A stretch of 64,000 nucleotides of DNA from Osedax frankpressi (Eukaryota; Annelida; Polychaeta; Sabellida; Siboglinidae), in NCBI GenBank assembly GCA_964035775.1, contig OZ038314.1, positions 13,188,863 to 13,252,862 on the forward strand, in the 5' to 3' direction. The notes beneath the pieces are model-generated. The model made no database searches. It saw nothing but the letters and a program-made list of their open reading frames with translations, and was not told the origin of the DNA. How positions within the stretch are numbered: position 1 is the first letter of the stretch; each line of letters starts with the position of its first letter. A program made the position numbers and the translations under genes. Positions 40,401 to 52,400 of this stretch are shown piece after piece.

Positions 40401-43400
40401 TACTTATATAAAAACTACTTATAGTGAAAACTACTTATATAAAAACTACTTATAGCAAAATCTACTTATATAAAAACTACTTAAAGATAATCTACTTATA
40501 TAAAAACTACTCATAGATAATCTACTTATATAAAAACTACTTATAGATAATCTACTTATATAAAAATTACTTATAGCAAAATCTACTTATATAAAAACTA
40601 CTTATAGATAATCTACTTATATAAAAATTACTTATAGCAAAATCTACTTATATAAAAACTACTTAAAGATAATCTACTTAGATAAAAATTACTTATAGCA
40701 AAATCTACTTATATAAAAACTACATAAAGATAATCTACTTATATAAAAATTACTTAAAGATATTCTACTTATATAAAAACTACTTATAGATAATGCACTT
40801 ATATAAAAACTACTTATAGTAAAATCTACTTATACAAAAACTACTAAAGATAATCTACTTATATAAAAACTACTTATAGATAATCTACTTATATAAAAAC
40901 TACTTAAAGATAATCTACTTAGATAAAAATTACTTATAGCAAAATCTACTTATATAAAAACTACTTAAAGATAATCTACTTATATAAAAACTACTTATAG
41001 ATAATCTACTTATATAAAAACTACTTATAGATAATCTACTTATATAAAAATTACTTATAGCAAAATCTACTTATATAAAAACTACTTAAAGATAATCTAC
41101 TTATATAAAAACTACTTATAGTAAAATCTACTTATATAAAAACTACTATAGATAATCTAATTATATAAAAACTACTAAAGATAATCTACTTATATAAAAA
41201 TTACTTATAGCAAAATCTACTTATATAAAAACTACTTATAGTAAAAACTACTCATATAAAAACTACTAAAGATAATCTACTTATATAAAAACTACTTATA
41301 GTAAAAACTACTTATATAAAAACTACTAAAGATAATCTACTTATATAAAAACTACTTATAGATAATGCACTTATATAAAAATTACTTATAGCAAAATCTA
41401 CTTATATAAAAACTACTTAAAGATAATCTACTTAGATAAAAATTACTTATAGCAAAATCTACTTATATAAAAACTACATAAAGATAATCTACTTATATAA
41501 AAATTACTTAAAGATATTCTACTTATATAAAAACTACTTATAGATAATGCACTTATATAAAAACTACTTATAGTAAAATCTACTTATACAAAAACTACTA
41601 AAGATAATCTACTTATATAAAAACTACTTATAGATAATCTACTTATATAAAAACTACTTAAAGATAATCTACTTAGATAAAAATTACTTATAGCAAAATC
41701 TACTTATATAAAAACTACTTAAAGATAATCTACTTATATAAAAACTACTTATAGATAATCTACTTATATAAAAACTACTTATAGATAATCTACTTATATA
41801 AAAATTACTTATAGCAAAATCTACTTATATAAAAACTACTTAAAGATAATCTACTTATATAAAAACTACTTATAGTAAAATCTACTTATATAAAAACTAC
41901 TATAGATAATCTAATTATATAAAAACTACTAAAGATAATCTACTTATATAAAAATTACTTATAGCAAAATCTACTTATATAAAAACTACTTATAGTAAAA
42001 ACTACTCATATAAAAACTACTAAAGATAATCTACTTATATAAAAACTACTTATAGTAAAAACTACTTATATAAAAACTACTAAAGATAATCTACTTATAT
42101 AAAAACTACTTATAGATAATGCACTTATATAAAAACTACTTATAGTAAAATCTACTTATATAAAAACTACTATAGATAATCTAATTATATAAAAACTACT
42201 AAAGATAATCTACTTATATAAAAATTACTTATAGCAAAATCTACTTATATAAAAACTACTTATAGCAAAATCTACTTATATAAAAACTACTTACTAAAGA
42301 TAATCTACTTAAATATAAATTACAAAGAAGAAACCATTTCCGAATTGCGTTCTACAGTCTCCGTTGCGTGAATTGAAGAGGCAACTCGCGAATCCATCAC
42401 ATTCGACGAGTACAAACATCACCTTCTCCGTGACCTCTTGCGATGCTGGTGCACAATCGGCTTGTGCTGAACTTCGACCCAATTGCTCGTCACCGCCCAA
42501 CTGGTCATTCTGAAGGTCGGGTGAGGATTCCGCGCCGGGGGTAACTGGAGATGGTAAGCAAATTGTATAAGCCGATGAAAATCCAATAAAAATAACTATT
42601 CCAAATAAACACAAAAGGTAAGAAAATGAATATAAATATAGGTATTCTATTAATTAGTATTATATTGTGGTCATTTTTAAACTACAACTTAAGTTATAAA
42701 GAATATAAAAGAATGCATTAATATATATATATAATACATGTATAATATATGTATAACATAGTATATATCATTTCTCTATAGAGAAGTTCGGATTTAGTGA
42801 ACTACGACTGTAAACCCCGGGTAGTGTTTGCAGAAGAAATCACGGTGGACGAAATATCTTTGAAGAATGTCGTTATCTTGGTTCCGTCGGCGTGCTGCGA
42901 AATAGTTTTACCGCACGGATCAGTCACCAGGAGAACTCCGTCTTCTCGAGTAAATAACGTCTGCAGAAGAACACTCGATCAGTAGGAAATAAACGCAAAA
43001 CGTGGAATTTATATCCGCGATGGCAATATTTAACGCAAGCTCGGCAATTATAAATAAGTTATAAATATAAGTTATAAGTTATAAATAAGTTATAAATATA
43101 AGTTATAAGTTATAAATAAGCTATAAATATAAGTTATAAGTTATAAATAAGTTATAAATATAAGTTATAAGTTATAAATAAGTTATAAGTTATAAATAAG
43201 TTATAAGTTGTAAATAAGTTATAAATATAAGTTATAAGTTATAAATAAGCTATAGGCGTAGTATGAGAGGTTGGATTCAGATTATTCACCTGGTTGGTGC
43301 TGGGATCCGAGCTCTGCTGCATCTTCACGGAAGACGTAGTCAGGGTCTTACCGTCCTCGTAACGGGAGAAGATGACGTCACCGTTGGGCAGCGTAGTCCG

Positions 43401-46400
43401 CCATTGCTGGGAAGTGATTGCGCTTACGTTGCAGTTACGTGTAGGGGGCGCAGGCGATGTTACGCAAACCATTATGTAAATAGGAGATGAATCGGTCGCG
43501 TTGATGTCTTCCTCGTCCAATACGGGAGTATCCGAGTTAATTCTTTTATCTCCGCTTTTACGTATTTTCTCTGTTCGACATACAAATGATTAAAAATGTA
43601 TTTTAAAAATGATTAAAAATGTATTTTAAGATTAATTTAAAGGTCTGTTTTTTACACGAACTACTCTTTTTTGATTTATCAACAATCTCTTCTGGTTCAC
43701 TTTTATTCTCAGGTATCGCAATTTCCGGAGCTTTAATTTTCTCTAGTATCGATGTGGTTCCATTGGCAAACAGAATCTTAAATTATACAAGTTATTTAAT
43801 TAAAATAAGACAAAAGATCATATCAATATTTCGTCAATTATATAAATTACAAATATATATATTACATTATTGATTTATTTATTTTGTCGAAATATAAATT
43901 AAATAAAAATTAAAAATTAATAATATCCTAAAGTTTTCAAAGAAAATTAATAAAATAATATCAACAATAAAATGAATAAAATAAATTGATCTCAATAAAA
44001 ATCATGAAAAATATAAAATGAAGATCTGAATGAATAATAGGATTTCTCACTAAAAATAAAAAGAATTTTCAAAAAATATCATCGAATTTTGTCACTAAAA
44101 TTAACTTTTAATGAAAAATTAAAGTGTATAATATATGATGCACAATATATATTATACACTATATATTGTACATTGTACAATGTATACTGTACAATGTACA
44201 ATGTACACTGTACAGTGTATACCGTACATAGACTAAAGTTCTATAATTCATATCATATCATAAGAAAGTCTATCAATAATAAATGTGATGACTCACCAAT
44301 GACAGTAATACTATGTAGGCCTATCCAATAACTCACCTCACCTCGTATAGACATCGTAGTGTAGTTTATATCTTACTGGACTGTGTACATTGTATGACAT
44401 ATGTTGACATGTAATTTCATGCACTTACTACAACTTCTACTCCATGACATTGCAGTTATGATTTACAACTATAAGTGATATCATTATTTATGTTGATCTC
44501 GAACAAGTCTCAGATTTTGGCTCAACGCTAAATGACCTCAGTGGTATTTATATTTCTTACTGACCTCAATGGTATTTATATTTCTAACTAACCTCAATGG
44601 TATTTATATTTCTAACTGACCTCGGTGGTATTTATATTTCTAACTGACCTCAGTGGTATTTATATTTCTAACTGACCTCAATGGTATTTATATTTCTTAC
44701 TGACCTCAATGGTATTTATATTTCTAACTGACCTCAATGGTATTTATATTTCTAACTGACCTCAGTGGTATTTATATTTCTTACTGACCTCGGTGGTATT
44801 TATATTTCTAACTGACCTCAATGGTATTTATATTTCTAACTGACCTCGGTGGTATTTATATTTCTAACTGACCTCAGTGGTATTTATATTTCTAACTGAC
44901 CTCGGTGGTATTTATATTTCTAACTGACCTCAGTGGTATTTATATTTCTAACTGACCTCAGTGGTATTTATATTTCTTACTGACCTCAGTGGTATTTATA
45001 TTTCTAACTGACCTCAGTGGTATTTATATTTCTAACTGACCTCAGTGGTATTTATATTTCTAACTGACCTCAGTGGTATTTATATTTCTTATTGACCTTA
45101 GTGGTATTTATATTTCTAACTGACCTCAGTGGTATTTATATTTCTAACTGACCTCAGTGGTATTTATATTTCTTACTGACCTCAGTGGTATTTATATTTC
45201 TAACTGACCTCAGTGGTATTTATATTTCTTACTGACCTCAGTGGTATTTATATTTCTAACTGACCTCAGTGGTATTTATATTTCTAACTGACCTCAGTGG
45301 TATTTATATTTCTAACTGACCTCAGTGGTATTTATATTTCTAACTGACCTCGGTGGTATTTATATTTCTAACTGACCTCAGTGGTATTTATATTTCTAAC
45401 TGACCTCAGTGGTATTTATATTTCTTACTGACCTCAGTGGTATTTATATTTCTAACTGACCTCAGTGGTATTTATATTTCTAACTGACCTCAGTGGTATT
45501 TATATTTCTAACTGACCTCAGTGGTATTTATATTTCTAACTGACCTCGGTGGTATTTATATTTCTAACTGACCTCAGTGGTATTTATATTTCTTATTGAC
45601 CTCAGTGGTATTTATATTTCTAACTGACCTCGGTGGTACCGTTGACCATGGTTTTCACGACGCTACCCTTGGACGTGATGACCCTCGACTTCTCGGCGGG
45701 TTTCTGATGGCGTTCGCAGTTGTGCTGTCCGCCAGCCGAGGCCGGGTAACTTTGACGTACGACGTACAACGAAGCTTGTTCGCTGACGATACCTGAGATT
45801 ACAGGTAACAGGTAAAGGGGGTATTAGTTATCTTATCATATTATATGGTATTTATTATATTAGTATTATCTGATATTAAAGTGGAAATATGTATTTTCAG
45901 TACATTGTAGTTTTCAAATGTAAATGATGAAAATAAACATGATAGCTAAAGTATATTGAATGTAGAACGTATCCAATTATTATAATGACCCAGTAAGATT
46001 TGAAATGAAATTAGCGGTAGCCTATTTAAATTGATATTATTATTAATAAATATAGAACATTATTAAAGTAAGTTAAACCATAAGCCTGTTCAGGAAGGTA
46101 AGCGACCACTAATCCATCTGGGGTTGATATCTGAAACTTGGCACATTGTTCATGAGGAGATGTCACCAATTCCTGTAACAATGTATGATACCAACATTTT
46201 AGTAATTTTTATAGAGGTCAGATTTTCTATAATATTTCTATCGTACGTCTATAGATGCAAATACTTTCGAATATCTGAACGTATGTAAAATAAAGATTAG
46301 ATAGGCAGAATATATGAAATATAAATTAAACGAACATCGCGATGTGTATTAACTGAGGTGCAGATCGTTTCAGTGGCGACACCTGTAGGAACCGCAGTGG

Positions 46401-49400
46401 GTACTTGGGCGGGAACTGTGGATTTCACGTCCTTCGAACGTTGCAGCGAATCTTGGTTGGTAGCCGTGGAAGGCATTTCTGCTCTATATGTAGTGGCCAT
46501 ATCGGACTGGTCTGCGAAGCGGTTACGTGATATTCGGATTGAATCAATGTAACAGGATTACGAAATGAATTAATAATATGTATTATATAAATAAAAGTGA
46601 AATTAATTTGTTTTGAAATTAATTTCTTACATTCCCTTTAAATTGATTTAGCATTTTTATAATATTATCTTGATCGTCGAACCGTTATTTGTTGTTAAAA
46701 TTGTGTTCGTATTATTGTGTTGCGATCCTTGCGGTTTTGGATGAGAATAAGACATCGAAAGTCCGTCGCACATCGTTGCCGTGAAGGAAGCAAACGAATA
46801 CTCGACAACAGAAATGTCTATAATAAATAATTTAATGTTCGTTAAATAAAAGGAAGATAATTATATCTTAGAATGTTCATAATAATAAGCTACCATAATA
46901 GAATTGCGGAGTTAGTAGTTAATTAAAGTTACGATGCAACATATTTCCATGGACTAAGTTAGAATAATAAATGAAGTATATTTCACAATCGAGAATAGGC
47001 GAATCGACTTGGAACACACCATTAATAATTTCAGTGCTAGCGTTAAGCAGATGTAAACTGATCACATGATCATCTTTGTGGATTGAAGTTGTAAGTGAAG
47101 TTCGTCCTAAAAGAAAGTATGCACAATGTAAATAAATTTTAAAAAGAAAACTACCATTTCTCTTTGCTATTTCCACTAAACCTTTGACGAAGGTGTTTTT
47201 CTTGACAGATATCATACTTCCATCGCTTGGAAACAAATTAGTCGAATTTCGAGACAAATGAACCATTTTATCTCCCAAGTCGTAGCCAGTAAACTAGGTG
47301 ATTATATCACAAATTTAAATAAGATGACACATTTATCACAATTGAAACTAAATTTAAAATATAACAAACTTTTCAATTATTCAATTAACAAACATAAAAG
47401 GTGAGAGAATTGTAAATTCTATTTGCTTAGGATTAAGTAAAATTTGCTCGAGATAATTTTTGAATTAGTTTAAATATCAGCTAAAGATAATTACAGGCCA
47501 ATGCATTCTGGGTAAAGGAGATTTATCCACTTGGTCTGTAGGTGTTTGTACAACACTTTGCGAGGTTTGGGAAGAGGTTCTCTTCCCCTTAGCACTTCCT
47601 TTTTCCTTTATTGGGATTATGAAGGTCTAAACATTTTTATTATAATAAAATGTTTGTTCACTTTTGGCATTTTAAACACTTTTTGGGTCAATGATCATTA
47701 CTTTTAGCGAATGAAAAACAAAATTAGAAACGAATAAATAAATGAAAACAAATATTTAACGAAGAAAAAAATACTTTTCTACCTTTTTAGCACTTGCCGA
47801 TCTCGTCATTTTTGCAGCTTCCTTTTCAGCGTCATCCAATCGTTTCTGTTCAGCTTCAATGGCTGCGTGCTTCAAGGAACCAACACGAATTAAATTTGTG
47901 CCACTGTTCCTTTCAGAGGATGAGTGGCGACCTAGAAACACACACAGAAAAGTTGTTAAAGTTAAAGTTGGTAAGTTATTAAAATCATTATATGTTCTTG
48001 ATATCATAAGTATTACTACAAAAGTATTATATTAATGTTAAGTATAGATTTCATAAAAATGTTATATATAGTACAATAATGGTATATTTAATTAGATTAA
48101 TATAATCAATATGATTATTGAAATTCATTAAAATACTTATATTACCAAAATTTAATAAAGTGCCGATTCTATTATTATTGCTTAACTAGATGAAAATAAT
48201 TTATATTAAACAAATATCTTCACCACTTCAATAGTACTTAACGAACTTGCTCCATTTTTCTTTGGAGTTCTGTTTCTAGGAGATTTACTCCGATCTTTCT
48301 TGGCCTTTACACTTTCTGTCGGTTCGGTGCTGATAGATCTCGACTCCTTGTAAATACGAAATATAGTCAACATGCTATCAAAAATAATTATTAATAAAAA
48401 CAAAACGGCATAAAAAAGTTAAAAAAATTATTAATACCTTTATAACTTTACCCTTTGGTTTTTTATTTTTAGAATTTAGCTTTTCGACCTATTTCAAATA
48501 TTATTTAAAATAATTTTGCATTATATTATCAATATTGTATTTAAATATTTAAATAAATATATTATTTAGAATATTTACTTTTTCTGCATCCTGTTTTATC
48601 TTCTCGGCTTCTTTTGCAAGTAGTTCAAGTTGATATTTAGATTCCTGTTCACACGTCCAATCTTTCAGCAGAGCTGATACATTCTCATCATAATTTCTGA
48701 TTTAAATCAATAATATTTATTTCAATAAATTATATATTAGATAAATTAAAATAAGTGTATGGAATGTATTTAACTATGTTACATATAGTGAACTTTAAAC
48801 CTGTAACCTATGTCCGAATGGATATAAGTAAAGGAGGATTCATCATTGCTCAGAGTTTTGTCATCGTGAGGATTATGCAAAGTTATCAAAAGATTATTGT
48901 CATTCTTACGCTGATAGACTTTTGCATTCGGTAGTAAATGTAAAGCTCGATTTATTATCTATAACAGTAAATAATTAATTATTTTACTAAATATCACGTG
49001 ATATATCTTAATTAATTATTAACTTAAAATATTTGAATTCGCATTTTGTGATTATTTATCTTATTTCAAACTTGTTGGAGATTTTCACTATTTAATTTTT
49101 CGGTGAAACACCAATCATCTAAACATCTCTTTTGTTGATTATTCACTTCTCCATATTTCTTCTCATTTGTTTTAGATTGATCTATAGATTATTAAATAGT
49201 ATAGCAAAATATTAAAATTATTAAACTTATATTTTTTTATTAACAAATCATTTAAATTATTTAACTAATAATTATATTGCCTAATAACAATACAAAATTT
49301 ATATACATATATTTTGGGAAATATAAAATGATTTAATTTAATTATAATCATATGGAATAAATTAAATCTATAGGTGCTAATTATATTTATTAACCAGAAG

Positions 49401-52400
49401 ATACTTTAGTATCCGATGTAGTTTTAGATCTACTCGAATAACTTCCTGGGGCTAATGGCGAACTCATGGGTCTTTCTGTGAAAAAGTATTTTTATTAACC
49501 AATATTTACATAATAATATTCAATATAATTATTTTGCATGCATCGAAATAACTAATAAGTAAAATTATATAAAATCTCTTAGAAATAGGATCACAATTAA
49601 TTACCAGAAATATTTCCATTAGTTCTTGCAGATTCTGCTAAAGAGATTAAATCGTCCACTCCATTTGGCCATACTGTTTGTGGAAAGTGGAAACTTTATA
49701 TATTTGATAATGATATATTATAAGTTATATATTCAATAATTGTACTCTGTTGTAAACTAGATGTAAATAACCTATATATAGAATACCTATTTTAAATTTA
49801 GTTAAACATTTTTAACATGTAATTTATATGTATTATAGAATTATTATGTATCTATTATGAAAGTTTTATTAGTTAAACATTCTCAATATGTTTAAATTTA
49901 TAATTATAAATGAAAAATAAAATTAACCAGATTGATCTGTGTCGCTTCTTTGATCGTTATTTTGATGTTTGGAAGTTTTATTCTGAAGAGTTTTCATTTT
50001 GTCGTAGTATGCATATGGGAAATCCCAGGGATTCGAATACAAATCAAGTACATCTCCCCGACCATTGGAACGCAAAGGTTGACACTCGAAACAGAACTGG
50101 GTGAAAGCGTGTTCCAATTCTATTTTTGTGAAATAGATTATTACGAAATCTGGATATAACATGTACTCGAACAAAATATTAAATTAGTCAAAAATGTATT
50201 AATATATTATATAGTTAACGTAATATATTGGAAAATAGTATATTATCCATATTAACTAACTATAAGCATATATAAAACTATATTTAGCCATTAACTATTC
50301 TGTATAAAAAATAAAATACGGTTGAATTCGTAACCAGCTTTACTCAGTTTAGTAGAAATATTCATATAGCTTTGCAATTCATTGAAAGCAGCTGCCCTCT
50401 GCCTTTGATTCCTCCTGCTCACAACGTGTTGATTCAATTTGATGAGATCGTGTGCAGGCTGATGGATGGAATATGATTTTATTTAATAACAATAGACATT
50501 CAATTCACAATATGAATAAATAATATGAGAGTAAATGTAAAACAATAAATACACAAAAAGTATAAAAACACAAACAAAAATATAATAATTTTATATTTAT
50601 AATATTATCTATATATTTATATATATATATAAATATATATTTATATATTGATTATAATCTTTAAAGTATATTTAACTTAATCGCTTACCAAAGACTTAAG
50701 CATATTGGTTTCTGCCATGATTGGATTAAAATCTTGAAAAGGTTTTGTGTCATGTAATCTTAAATTTATGTTATCGTTAAAGTTGATCAAAACAGCACCA
50801 TTCTCTTTCAATGGAGTTTCATCTTTCAATTCAAAATCTGTCTCCAAGGCCTATTAAAATTAAAATAAAATGCAATATTAATATCATAGAAAATCAAATT
50901 GTTAGCAACGATTGTATTAAAATTGTATTAAAATGGTCACCCTAAATTATTTACCTTTCTCTCTTCAGCATTCAATGCCAATTTTGCAGTCATGTCGAAT
51001 AATCCGTTGGCAATTGTCGGATTTAAACCATCCTCTCTTTTCGACGATCTGTCCGATGCTAATTCCTTTGACTTATCAACATTTACTACTACCTTTATGG
51101 AAATATAAAAATTAATAAGAAGTCAAAAATATCAGGCAAACATTTGAACAAGAAGAATTATTATTTAAAAATCTTTTATAGATAATAGAATTAATTTCGA
51201 AACTATGGATTACCTGTTCCAACATACAGTCCATTATAAGGGATACACTGGTACTCTGCATTGGAACAGATGATATCAGTTCTTGGTACCTTCTACAGTC
51301 ATTAATCTGGTTACCGACAGCACCCTCGGCTAAAAATAAATATTGTAACTTACTCATAATAAATATATAATTAATATTGAATTCAATTAGATCAATAATG
51401 TGATCAAAAATATTCAAAATATTAAATTTGTTACTTAACAATTAAAATATATAAAAGAGTGGATTGTTAATAAATACACCAACGAATAATAGAAGGAATT
51501 CTAATCAGTTTTAGGTTGTCTAGGAAATGAAGCCATTGTCGTCTACAATTCTGTAACTTGTAGATTTCATTAGCAAAATTGTCGTAGAGTCTTTTATTGT
51601 ACGAAGCAATTTGTTCGGTCGATAAGTCTTTGTTCATTAAATGAGCCTATTCAATAGCAAAATTAATAATTTCCTATTTCTTTTGTCATTATATCTTCGA
51701 TATAAATTATTATAATTAACAATATAATCAAATTTTATATTTCATGATATGTTATTTAATACGTAGTTAAAATCATTAAAATCATTTTTATAAATTGTAC
51801 GTAATCAAATATACTTGCTGTTTAAAATTGGTTCCCGTAGATAGACTAGGTTAATACCTTAATTGTGGATAAGTTAATGTTAATGAGTCTGGAGTCGAGA
51901 TTCAGGACATGTGGGAGATTAGACCAATAGCTAGCCAATTGCCTTTCATTGTGCAGCATCTCTAGTTGGTAGGAGAGGATTTATATACTTATAGCATTTA
52001 TAATAAACATATCTATTAAATATTATTTATATTCGTAGATTGCATTAAAAATTGGACTACAAAATCAGAATAATAGACAAACAGGATGAAAAGTACGTAT
52101 ATTATTCAATAATTAATTATTATTTTTCATCTATTATCTATCATTTATACTACAATTAGCTTTAGAGTGTAGTCTATTAATAACAAGCTAAACCTTCGTG
52201 GGCTTCTGTGGCTGCGGCGTCGCTGAGCGGGGACTCAACATCCGCGTCCACGGCAACGTTTACAGTGTCGTCACGACAACGCAGAATGCTGTCGACGACG
52301 ATGTTGATGTCGGCGAGAGCAGAGAGAAGACGAGCGGAAGAGTGGAATCCGCTGACGATAAGATAGTGCTGAGCTCCATCTCGTGGTTCGTCGTCTGAAC

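Noticed and set aside
31299-42312. Regularly spaced repeats that might suggest a CRISPR array
   Set aside because: The host is a eukaryote, the spacers are themselves repeats, and higher-order blocks show satellite growth.
42797-42985. Plus-strand open frames at 42797-42985, 43263-43490, 45596-45796 and 52198-52398
   Set aside because: They are antisense shadows of GC-rich SPAG17 exons 31, 30, 28 and 6.
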